A DNA stretch of 64,000 bases from Dermacentor variabilis (lineage: Eukaryota; Arthropoda; Arachnida; Ixodida; Ixodidae): the NCBI RefSeq assembly GCF_050947875.1, contig NC_134568.1, positions 258,303,115 to 258,367,114 of the forward strand. The letters are read 5' to 3'. The position numbers and the translations under genes were made by a program. Every line of letters begins with the position of its first letter. Within the stretch, counting starts at the first letter, position 1. Below, one piece after another: positions 25,801 through 32,700 of the stretch. The notes under the pieces were generated by a model, which was given only the letters and a program-made list of their open reading frames with translations, was not told the origin of the DNA and made no database searches.

Positions 25801-27381
25801 CAGGAGTGCTCATAGCTTTGGCCTCAGCCTTTTGGTTTTTTAGCGTTTTCGTTCAGTGCCATGATACTGCTTAATGAACAAGTTACAGCATCTTATGCAT
25901 GTTTACGAACAGAAGTAATGCTTCAACTAGAATAAATTGTCTTAGGTCTGACCTCTTTATCTTATGCAATTTCATGGCCCCCCAAACATGCCAGGTGGAG
26001 GCTCTTATTTAAGCTGTGTCTACAGAATTCATGCATGGGCACAGTATAAACTATCAGCTTTAAGAGGACAGAGCTTGGCAGAAAGTTTTTTTTCATACTT
26101 TGGCAAGCACTTAAATGAAAATGTTCACAGGTAGGCAAGCACCTTTCTGTACTTCGCACCATGGCACACTTATGCAAGGTCTTGTGGCACATTTCTTGTG
26201 TGCCCTGTCTTGGTTCTTGTGCCAGAAGTGGATCTTGAGAGAATGCATTTGTGTGTGATCACATTAATATATGGTATAGCTGGTTTATGACAGCTTTATG
26301 ATGCCAACCAAAAGTAGGAGCAAGGAACTAGCATTTTCAAAGATAATGCAGCCCTGCTAGTGACTGCAACAGCACTGGTGACCCCGATGTGACTAGTTCA
26401 TCAGTTCAAGACATTGCAGCTGGCTGCACAACATTTAGCTTAGGGCGATGTAATTGTGGTGCAAGGAATTTGTATTTGTTCTAGCTTTAAAGCAGTTTTA
26501 AGCAGTATGGGGTGGTCTTCATCCTGTTAGTCATCTGAATTTTCAATGGTATTTTTATCTAAAGCACACCAAGGTGGTCTTCCATTTAACCTTAAAAAAA
26601 AGTGAGCTGTTGGCAGCTTAGCAGACAAAATTTTGCAATCTGGCAGCTTTGTGTTCTTTCCAAGTAAAAACAAAATGCCCTAAAGGTCGAGTAGCATAGC
26701 CTTCTTGTGCACACATGTATAAGTAGAATGTAGTTGTAACGCAATGTCTCTCGTGCTCCCACGTATTTGTACCATGTACATGCATCTCTTTTCTTTATCC
26801 ATCTCTTTTCTTTATCATACCCACTTTGCATTTTCAGTCCGATAAGCCAAAGGTTTGGCTGTTAGCAAGGAGAGGAGTGGGGGCATCATAGTTTCACTGA
26901 ACCCCTCTTCTGTGCATTGTGTTGCAGCCTTTGCTTTCTTTCTTTTCTTTTCCTGTATGATAACTTGTGTGACTGAAACCTCACCTTTGTTTCATTCCTA
27001 TACCTCCTGTTTTGTCCCATTTGTCTTGCTCTTGTTTTGTAGTTGCAGCACCTTAGGCGCCTCTGGCAGTGTGCTCTCCCAGACTAGTGTATGTGTGGTG
27101 TGCGTGTATGACTGTGTGTGTGTGATGACAGTTCTTTGTTTGTTTCCTCTTATGTTTTGAGTTGATTTTGTAGATCTAAATTGTTTTTGATTCTATTTCT
27201 TTTTCCCCCTCTCCCTCTCCCTTTCTTTCTTTTTCCCCCCACCCTCCTCTTTGTAGTCCCTAGTCTTGCTGGTCAAAAGTTGAGCTCAGTGCGTCAGACT
27301 TCGCTTGAAGAGGAGGCCAACACCAAGCAGGAAGTACACATTGTTGAAAACCCCATAAACCAGCATCAGGTGAACTGCTAA
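2400..27381 (+). CDS. NDRG: NDRG-family protein (N-myc downstream-regulated; MESK2/NDRG3-like), complete, 13 coding exons
   Basis: Join 2400-2495, 2592-2691, 7771-7891, 8810-8872, 8967-9027, 11533-11697, 13864-13967, 19258-19323, 19498-19597, 19660-19744, 22366-22413, 23499-23549, 27257-27381. All junctions are GT-AG and all phases agree; the total is 1185 nt, 394 residues plus TAA, within the family's usual length. Diagnostic family stretches seen in order: RIETDFG, FTYHDIGLN, HVNAPGQEEGA, YPSMETLADML, FIGFGVGAGAYIMAKFA, WGYQKLNAM, RSDLNI, SVMLVAGALSPH, LDPTT-like MDPTTSTWMK and LFLQGLGY. NDRG proteins have an alpha/beta hydrolase fold without a working catalytic triad; here GVGAGA replaces the GxSxG nucleophile elbow. 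Family members act in the cytoplasm and at membranes in stress, trafficking and signalling, and MESK2 modifies Ras signalling in flies. The tail carries basic serine sites, as in the SGK/Akt-phosphorylated NDRG tails. Family call is secure; the exact orthologue is inferred. An untranslated or alternative upstream exon is likely because the first exon starts at an acceptor (AG at 2394-2395). Confidence 0.93.
2592..2691 (+). CDS. NDRG: NDRG exon 2
   Basis: Acceptor ttcag, donor gtgagc, ends in phase 1. Encodes EDRIETDFGTMVVAVQGDR and then the family hallmark IFTYHDIGLN, split so that the following His codon spans the intron. Intron 1 is only 96 bp. Confidence 0.93.
2906..2920 (+). repeat. Target-site duplication, left (pair at 3158-3172)
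   Basis: ACAATATCACGCCCA occurs perfectly on both sides of the SINE at 2921-3157. Confidence 0.85.
2921..3157 (+). mobile_element. Ruka-type tRNA-derived SINE with target-site duplication
   Basis: The head has a tRNA-like A box region (TTGCTCAGTGG) and B box (GGATCGAATCCC), followed by the body (TTAGATTTAGGTGCACGTTA ... GGCACGTAAAACCCC) and a short AT-rich tail. It is flanked by a 15-bp direct repeat ACAATATCACGCCCA at 2906-2920 and 3158-3172, so the ends are certain. I recognise the family as Ruka of ixodid ticks from memory. Nearly identical to the copy at 48382-48618. Confidence 0.88.
3396..3494 (+). repeat. Direct repeat pair, member 2 (member 1 at 1233-1331)
   Basis: Same 99-bp unit as 1233-1331. 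No inverted ends or coding potential are visible; family unknown. Confidence 0.75.
6480..6690 (+). repeat. Degenerate tandem repeat of GTGAGTCTGAGYC-type units
   Basis: Recurring GAGTCTGAGY, GAGTGAACCC and GCTGAG blocks at irregular spacing of about 60 bp. Non-coding. Confidence 0.5.
7771..7891 (+). CDS. NDRG: NDRG exon 3
   Basis: Acceptor cttaacag, donor gtatga, phase 1 in and phase 2 out. Encodes VSNFQAFFNYTDVRDMM and then CVYHVNAPGQEEGAAPLPEG, the strand-helix segment typical of NDRG proteins. Confidence 0.93.
8810..8872 (+). CDS. NDRG: NDRG exon 4
   Basis: Acceptor ttttcag, donor gtatgt, phase 2 in and phase 2 out. Encodes YAYPSMETLADMLLLVMKFY; the following Lys codon is split across a 94-bp intron. 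Confidence 0.92.
8967..9027 (+). CDS. NDRG: NDRG exon 5 (degenerate nucleophile elbow)
   Basis: Acceptor ttacag, donor gtaagt, ends in phase 0. Encodes IKHFIGFGVGAGAYIMAKFA. GVGAGA sits where catalytic alpha/beta hydrolases have GxSxG, so the serine nucleophile is absent, as expected for NDRG. Confidence 0.93.
9605..9851. mobile_element. Tigger/pogo-type MITE (247 bp) with TA target duplication
   Basis: Left end CAGTGAAACCTCGTTAAAC and right end GATTTAACGAGGTTTTACTG are inverted repeats; both sides carry TA (9603-9604 and 9852-9853). The ends resemble those of the Tigger-like element at 59945-62147, so it is probably a non-autonomous derivative. It lies in NDRG intron 5. Confidence 0.82.
9945..10145. 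mobile_element. Possible solitary end of a second TA-type DNA transposon
   Basis: TACAGTTGAGTCTCGATATA followed by ACGAAGG looks like a pogo/mariner-type terminal repeat, but I found no matching opposite end, so the right limit is arbitrary. Confidence 0.3.
11533..11697 (+). CDS. NDRG: NDRG exon 6
   Basis: Acceptor ctgtag, donor gtcagt, phase 0 at both ends, 55 codons. Encodes LDRPELVDALFLINCTATKS, then WTEWGYQKLNAM and the cap region LDYLMWHHFGK. Confidence 0.92.
11698..13863 (+). other. NDRG intron 6
   Basis: About 2.2 kb. Antisense open frames at 12477-12725 and 12844-13110 have no domain I recognise. No inverted ends seen. Confidence 0.5.
13864..13967 (+). CDS. NDRG: NDRG exon 7
   Basis: Acceptor tttgcag, donor gtgagt, phase 0 in and phase 2 out. 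Encodes LNEERNHDLVQVFRQYFNKT and then INAQNLGFFIDAFI, the cap helices before the RRDLxI motif. Confidence 0.92.
14233..14952 (-). pseudogene. Outer pogo-like transposase remnant (helix-turn-helix and C-terminal part)
   Basis: The minus-strand reading gives RKFDVSEQVMREWRLQQSKI followed by FTCDGK, as in pogo-type DNA-binding domains, and farther on KCEISLDDDALWD in another frame. The DDE catalytic region between them has been deleted and frames are shifted. The N-terminal start MAPPK lies about 3.5 kb away beyond two later insertions. Confidence 0.65.
14960..16574 (+). mobile_element. Inner Tigger/pogo element with perfect ends and TA duplication
   Basis: Left end CAGTCGACTCCCG and right end CGGGAGTCGACTG, with TA on both sides (14958-14959 and 16575-16576). 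Subterminal repeats of TTAATTSGAAG type occur several times at both ends, probably transposase binding sites. It is inserted inside the outer pogo-like element, so it is younger. It encodes the broken transposase at 15517-16451. Confidence 0.9.
15517..16451 (+). pseudogene. Tigger-like (CENP-B/pogo) transposase, internally deleted
   Basis: The ATG at 15517 begins MANRGSYCTLDLATKVEVLK, the first helix-turn-helix part. The frame then breaks near 15642, and coding resumes at about 15652 in the middle of the DDE domain: LVDHCSAHVN (second acidic residue) and PANTSAVLQPMDQGIIKNVK (third acidic region). The CENP-B helix-turn-helix and the first catalytic Asp are missing. The C-terminus is in another frame and ends GKKKQSKMTDYFS at 16451, a PCNA-binding-like QxxMxxYF motif. 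It cannot be a functional enzyme. Confidence 0.85.
16634..18333. mobile_element. Inverted-repeat element of unknown superfamily
   Basis: The arm at about 16634-16692 (CCGATACT...AAGCGCCGCCG...ACCAACGTTACTAGATTAGG) matches the reverse complement of about 18258-18333 (AACCAACGTTACTAGACTAG and AAGCGCCGC) with a few mismatches and a short indel. The interior has no transposase; it has a GC-rich, CpG-rich left part, a degenerate tandem repeat (17180-17570) and AT-rich spacers. Target duplication is not resolved. It sits within the outer pogo-like element. Confidence 0.65.
17180..17570 (+). repeat. Degenerate minisatellite, about 90-100 bp period
   Basis: GGCACTCGAAMCCACGAYC-like blocks recur near 17255, 17357, 17453 and 17542, alternating with TTAATTAAGGCGAAGTTAAT-like spacers. 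About four diverged units lie inside the inverted-repeat element. Confidence 0.7.
18710..19035. mobile_element. Relic of a hAT-type element related to the one at 46115-49216
   Basis: CATACCTGCCATCCCTCCC and the following AATTTTTCATAAA resemble the left end of the hAT element at 46115. The internal stretch AGGGGTACTTGCTTTGAGCA matches that element near 48920. No matching right end was seen, so it is a truncated or rearranged copy. Confidence 0.55.
19258..19323 (+). CDS. NDRG: NDRG exon 8
   Basis: Acceptor tatgcag, donor gtgagt, phase 2 to 2. Encodes RSDLNITREIDPAKKKMVKNF; RSDLNI corresponds to the conserved RRDL(N/D)I of the family. Confidence 0.91.
19498..19597 (+). CDS. NDRG: NDRG exon 9
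   Basis: Acceptor ccctag, donor gtacgt, phase 2 to 0. Encodes CSVMLVAGALSPHLDDTVN and then MNSRMDPTTSTWMK, the LVVGDxxPH...LDPT segment. The usual Asp after the Gly is Ala here. Confidence 0.92.
19660..19744 (+). CDS. NDRG: NDRG exon 10
   Basis: Acceptor atccag, donor gtaagg, phase 0 to 1. Encodes VSDCGMVLEEQPGKVSEAFR and then LFLQGLGY, the end of the fold. Intron 9 upstream is only 62 bp. Confidence 0.91.
19745..22365 (+). other. NDRG intron 10
   Basis: About 2.6 kb, AT-rich, without recognisable coding or inverted ends. The segment near 20920-21010 has a poly-pyrimidine start and could be an old retroelement 3' end; this is weak. Confidence 0.45.
22366..22413 (+). CDS. NDRG: NDRG exon 11 (small symmetric exon with basic Ser site)
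   Basis: Acceptor tatgaag, donor gtaata, 48 nt, phase 1 to 1. Encodes LNSSQRRSSAASLNE. It can be included or skipped without a frame change. RRSS fits a basophilic kinase site. The acceptor is weaker than in the other exons. Confidence 0.75.
22614..22778. mobile_element. Foldback MITE, about 165 bp, almost wholly palindromic
   Basis: The left arm (GATTTTGCAGTGATGCCTTT, TTTCGGCACTT, TTCGTGAGTG) is matched by the reverse complement on the right (CACTCACGAA, AAGTGCCGAAAA, AAAGGCATCGCTACAAAATC). Arms are about 65-70 bp around a loop near 22683-22707. It lies in NDRG intron 11. Confidence 0.75.
22826..22863 (+). repeat. (TG)n(TA)n microsatellite
   Basis: An alternating TG run passes directly into a TA run. 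Confidence 0.9.
23499..23549 (+). CDS. NDRG: NDRG exon 12 (small symmetric exon with basic Ser site)
   Basis: Acceptor ttggccag, donor gttaga, 51 nt, phase 1 to 1. Encodes LEMRRRSSLTASAHNA. It resembles exon 11 in length, phase and RR(R)SS core, so the two may be duplicates or alternatives. Confidence 0.75.
23550..27256 (+). other. NDRG intron 12
   Basis: About 3.7 kb. The only notable content is a frame-shifted antisense open stretch at 24548-24929 and the long pyrimidine tract 27187-27256 before exon 13. Confidence 0.5.
24548..24929 (-). pseudogene. Unrecognised frame-shifted antisense open stretch
   Basis: The minus strand reads STEELKEAKEVKAIQVHIEA, then after a +/-1 shift KLEEKEAVQLKATARFLMD followed by VNYYIQAMATTSP. 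The charged, helix-like composition on both sides of the shift suggests one decayed coding sequence, perhaps from a transposon. I do not recognise the family. Confidence 0.3.
27257..27381 (+). CDS. NDRG: NDRG exon 13 (terminal coding exon)
   Basis: Acceptor tttgtag after a very long pyrimidine tract, phase 1 in, TAA at 27379-27381. Encodes an acidic, polar tail including SVRQTSLEEEANTKQEVHIV and ending NQHQVNC. Confidence 0.88.
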
Positions 27382-28730
27382 GCAGAGGTGGAAAAAAACT
27401 CCAGCAACATGGAGGGACCCACACAGGAGAGCTTTTTCGTGGCAGCACTCCAGCTGTAGCGTTGGTGTGCAAAGACTGTGTTGGTCATGGGAAGGGTCAC
27501 AGATGCAAAAGCAAAGGGACATGAGCAAAAAAAAAGAAAAAAAAGAAAAAAAGTCAGCTAGGCTTAAAACGACAAAAGCTGCTGTTAGAATTGCATGTTA
27601 TCACGTTACAGATGCTTGTTGGTGTACCCACACGTACATTGAAGCTTGCACACTCGTGCCTGGTGGTAGTACAAAGCTTCATTCAGTCTTCTAAGCTCAA
27701 AAGGCACTGACCCCAGTGTCAGACCTGCATACACATATTTTGTGGACTTTTGCCCTATTCTCAAGTATGCATTAATTGGAGCATCCTGGATTCTTTTGGA
27801 GAGCACCTTAAAAAAGCAAAAATGTAAAAGCTGCACGTGTGCATCTACTTTTGTGCGTGTGACCAGGCTACATCTGACTTGCAACAACTTGCATTGAAGC
27901 TGTAGAGTATAAAGTCTGTTTGGTTCCAAATAGTACAACGAAAGGGCTTCAGTGACAGTGCTTGCCACTGGGGCTGCTCCAGCCAGCTTTGAAAGGTTAG
28001 ATATGGAGCCTTGCTTCAGTATGGAGACTGCTGAGGAGGACCAATGCATTGCTTGTTGATGCTTTTGGAATAGTTAGTTGCCAGTGCGTTAAGTTCACAA
28101 CGGTGCAGCTGTGTTCCTTGCAGGCTGGAGCATTTTTGAAGACACGCCCACCCTGAGCGTGTGTAGGCTTGTTGCATGCACCAGGGCTCATGGTCACGTT
28201 ATGCAAAAACAGTGTTGTGCATATAAAAACTTGCTCCCACTAAGAATGGTTGTTGTTTTAACTGTCCAGTCTGCTGTCATTGCTTGCTGAAAAGAAGGCA
28301 GGGATGTGGGCTGTGTTGAAATTGCTTGTTTTGCTCTGGTCTCGCCCACCTATGTCTGTTGTGGATTTTGGCAAAGTGAAAGTGAGCTAAGTGCTGTAAA
28401 CATTGCAAAGTGGAGAGGTTCGGGCACGTTTTTTTTAGTGAGGCCTTGTTTTGAAGGGCTTACATTGTAGATGGTGGTTGAGATGGTGTACTGTACACAG
28501 TGTATACATGAGTGAAGCCTACTATACAAGATGTATAAATGATGTACTTTTACTTTGACTATGGGCATATGTTGCATTGTATGTTGTGTGTGCTGCTCTT
28601 AAAGATTCAGCCGAAGAAATGTATTTTTATTATAGTTTGTTCCTTACAACTGCATGTACAGTGAATGCATTTGTTTTACATCTATGCAGGTACATGCACA
28701 TGGTACAAATAAAGCAACCTCATACACATA
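27382..28730 (+). other. NDRG 3' untranslated region (predicted)
   Basis: About 1.3 kb from the stop codon to a candidate poly(A) signal AATAAA at 28708-28713. No further coding exon is visible. It holds an A-rich run at 27530-27553. The 3' end is inferred from the signal only. Confidence 0.55.
28708..28713 (+). terminator. Candidate poly(A) signal of NDRG
   Basis: AATAAA on the plus strand, the best-placed candidate downstream of the NDRG stop before the convergent SLC10 gene. Confidence 0.5.
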
Positions 28731-28924
28731 TCGCTTTGGCTTCGTTTCTTCATTCTCCATATCCCATTACAGGAGAAAAATGTTGGGAGTATGGGAGTAA
28801 ACTGTATCACACAGTACTTAAAAACATCTCATTATGATCTGGTAGAGTGTTTTGGCATCTGGAGCTTATGCTCATAACTGGTGCTGAATTATGCTTTGTC
28901 CCAAAGTTTCCCCATGATGCTCTG

Positions 28925-29183
28925 CATATGAGGTGCAGTTTATTTCATAAATGAGCAACCAGAAATTGAGCATTGGTACAGTCATGTTCAATATGAGTTG
29001 CAATGTGGTGCCCATGGTTGAAGAGGCCTCAACACTCTGCATTGGTGCCGAACTTTTTGTGTGTCAACGCCACCATGAAGTCTTGGGGTCCCCCTTGACC
29101 ATGAACACTGTGTTGCAGCTCTCATTGAACGCAACTGTACGTGTACAGCACAGCTTGGCACTACATTCCTGCATAATTAAGCC
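28925..29183 (-). other. SLC10-like 3' untranslated region (predicted)
   Basis: Runs from the stop to a minus-strand AATAAA at 28939-28944 (TTTATT on the plus strand). The end is inferred. Confidence 0.45.
28939..28944 (-). terminator. Candidate poly(A) signal of the SLC10-like gene
   Basis: AATAAA on the minus strand, about 240 bp past the stop codon and about 230 bp from the convergent NDRG signal. Confidence 0.5.
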
Positions 29184-29770
29184 TCAGTTGACAGGCATTT
29201 CTGACTTTGAATTATCCTGGCAGGCATATGCATAGGAAGAACACCTACGGCGCACTGTCAATATTGCAAAAACAGTTAACAGTATGGCACTTGCTAATGT
29301 AACCAGCACTACCACTGGCACCACGGCAAGGTCGCCGCTTGGTTCTGGCAGTGAAAAAGTAAGCACAACAATGGCTAACGGGCCATTTTGAATGGCAGTT
29401 TCCAAGGAAACTGCTATAATCTGTTTACTTGTTAGTCTAAACAGCCAAGCCATTGTTGCACCAAACAAAAACCCTGTGACTACCACCACAGATGCAGCAA
29501 CTACCTCCATGAGAGTGATCAGTGTGACTATGTACCAGTAGGTGTATGTTCCTATGACTAGTGCAACAAGTAATATGGCCACAGAGAATGGCTTCACAAT
29601 TTTCTCTGCCACTTGAGCCCATTTCGGCCGTTTGTATTGGATGAGGAGGCCCAGCCCCAGTGGCAGAGTTAGCGCCACCAAGGACACGAACAGGTTGCTG
29701 AATGGCACTGCTGGTGTGGCTGTGCCAGCTATCTGGCGGCCCAGGGTGTGCATCCACAGCGGCATCAGGG
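29184..29770 (-). CDS. SLC10A3/SLC10A5-like: SLC10-like exon 3 (terminal coding exon)
   Basis: Acceptor ccctgcag at 29771-29778, phase 1 in, TGA at 29184-29186. Encodes LMPLWMHTLGRQ, several membrane helices, SLETAIQNGPLAIVV and a short cytoplasmic tail ending SKSEMPVN. Confidence 0.92.
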
Positions 29771-32700
29771 CTGCAGGGCCAAACAACGCACAGATGAGTG
29801 TATGGAACAGAAAGGCAGGCTTGCAAAATGCACGGGATGCAAAAAAAAGCACAAGTGCCGACTATCAACTCTATGGTCGCTAAGTGACTGAAAAAGAAGG
29901 AAGGCACGAAACCTATTCGCACACGCAAGCAACTTGTTCTAACTTTCAGTCATTTGTGTGCACATACTATTGTGAGACTTGGGTTGCCCCATATTAGCAC
30001 ATGCCCCATATGCCACATGATTAGCACCCACCGTGTGGCACTGCCAGTAGCACAGGTAATGGAACATGTGAGGGTAGGCAATCCAGAAAGGTTGGCACAT
30101 CTGTATGAGACGTAAGAAGTGTATGCTAACCACAGGTGGCCACAGAAGATTGTGGAACACTGGCGCTACGAAAATCTGGTATGGGCATACTAGGTGGCAG
30201 CACAACCAATAAGGAAAAGTAGCTTTTTTTCTTATTTTTCTTTTACACTTATATAGGCCTCAAGAGCCAGAGGCTTCATGTTGACGCATCAGCAATGCCA
30301 ACTGCCACCCTTTCAAAGGGGCACAATCACATACACTAAAGCATGTGCATTTCTAGGATGCAAGAGATGATTGCACAGAAATAAAAGTGTATTGTGTTCC
30401 TAGAAATTTTACAGCCAATGAATAATCGATGCACCCTCATCCACTTTGTAGTCTTCGCATCCTACTAATACCATGCTCTCTTCGATCTAAGCACCCCTTT
30501 TTCCCTTGGTGACTCAAAGCAAGAGAGAGGGTTTGAAGCAATAATGCAATGGCAAAAATTTTAGGCAGACACACTCTCTTGCAGAGAAACGGCAAATTAA
30601 AGCAGTCTGGAGTCTTTTCCAACATAAAGAAATTTGTGATTCAGCACAAATTATTGCTCCCAACTGACATATACTTATTATGATCACTTGTGCTGGCACT
30701 TGACATGGAGTCCATGCTGCTGCCCGAGCTACTACTCTCAACATCCATTAACAAATTGTGGTTTTCCACTTTCTAAAACACCTATCCATGACACTAGCTC
30801 AAACATCAAAAGCTTTATAGTAGCGTGCAGTGAATAGCGTTGGAGAGAGTGTGTCTGCTTGCCTGACCCCATTCTTGATAGGTCATTTTCTGCTGTTCTT
30901 GTGGAGAACAAAGGTACCTGTGGAATCTTTGTAGATATTTTTAAAGATATTCACGTACGCGTCCTGTATGCCTTGATTTCGTAATGCCTCTATGACTGCT
31001 GGTATCTAATGAATCTAACGCCTTCTCATAATCTATGAAAGCCACATAGAGAGGTTGATTGTATTCTGCAGATTTCTCAATTACCTGATTGATGACATGG
31101 GTGTGATCCATTGTAGAATATCCCTTCCTGAAGCCAGCCTGCTCTTTCTTCATATTGAGGGAAATCCTAGACCTCACTAACCTATGATAACTGCACTTTA
31201 CCATACCTAACACTTCTAAACCCAACTAACCTATGATCACTGCACTTTACCCTACCTAACACTTCTACATCCTGCACGATGCTGGGATCAGCAGACAGTA
31301 TGAAAGGTACGTATTTCACTTCTTGTTTCTCCATTAGAGCTTTTCCAGGTCCACTTTCTGTTGCAACACTTGCTGAAGAAGGTATTCATCATTCGGAGCA
31401 TATTCCTTTCTGCGAATTATACCAACATCTCTGCTTGTTCCTAGAGTCGATGTCGTAGTTGCCAATTGCTTGTTCACCAGCCTGCTTTTCCCCCACTTCT
31501 GCATTAAGGTCACCCATGACTACAGTATACAGAGTTTGCACTTCTCTCATCGTTAATTAAACAACTTCATAAAACTGTTCTATTTATTGATCATTGTGAT
31601 GGGAGGTTATGGCGTAGGCTTGTACTACCTTTATTCTATACCTCCTATTCAACTTTATTATGACTACTGCTAACCTCTCATTAATGCTGTAGAATTCATC
31701 AATGTTGCCCACTATGTCCTTATGGATTAGAAATCCTACCCCGTATTGTCTCTTATCTGGAAGTCCTCTGCAGCAGAGGATGTGGCCGTCAGTCAGCATT
31801 GTATAAGCCTCACCAGTTTTTCCAGCCTCACTAAGGCCAATAATATCCCACGCAATGCACGATAACTCCTCAAAGAGTCCCAGCTGCTAAGCTAGTCTCA
31901 CTCGAGAGTGTTCGTGTGTTGAAAGTTGCCAGGTTCAGTTCGCAGTGGCGGCCTGTCTCGATCCAGAGATTCTTGGCACGCTTTGCCCCGTCTGACTGCC
32001 ACCTTGGTCGGGTGCTCCGCAGCCACTGGGGACTGAGGGCCATGGGTTAACTGTAGGGGTCATGAGGAAGGTAGTGGCCAAATACTGCACCAGGGAGGCC
32101 AATTCCTTATCTGGTGAGGGAGTGTCTTTGTTGAAGCTTAGTGGGCTTTCCTAATTTGGTTGCACCTGGACTAGTATAGCCCCAGTGGTTCTCGGCATTT
32201 ATTTTCTTTCTTTCTTTCTTTTCCTTTTTCTTTTTGCCGGTGTCAGGCGCTACTGCAAGCCTAAAAATGTAGTGTACTGGAGGAGGATCCGAACTTATGA
32301 CCTTCAGATTAGAGGCCGGGTGTTCAGCCTCTGCTCCATGCCGCCACCTCAGTCACATAGCTACAAATGGAACACTTCCAATGGATTATTAAACAATGCT
32401 GCTGGCCATAATGATGTTCCAACCCCACCAACCCTTGCTCCGACGAGCCACATAAATGACACTTAATACGGTCATAGGGGTACTGAGTGGCATGTGCATT
32501 AGTGGCCATTACACACCACCAAAAAACGTTAAAAGAAGTAACCAGCAAATGCAAAAGTGTCCCTGTGCTAGCGAAAGGCTAATTTCCAGTGGCGGCTGAC
32601 TTCCCTTAAAAAAAAAGAAAAAAAGAAAAAGGATTTGAACTTCTGACTATAGTAACCGAGCATCCGAGATAGCTCAGTCAGATAACCCTGTAGGTGGCAA

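Noticed and set aside
26855..27160. 101-codon plus-strand frame before the NDRG last exon
   Set aside because: Hydrophobic reading comes from pyrimidine-rich intron sequence; joining it to exon 10 or 12 gives an early stop.
29437..29928. 163-codon minus-strand frame overlapping the last SLC10 exon
   Set aside because: It is an alternate frame of the SLC10 exon; the family motifs are in the other frame.
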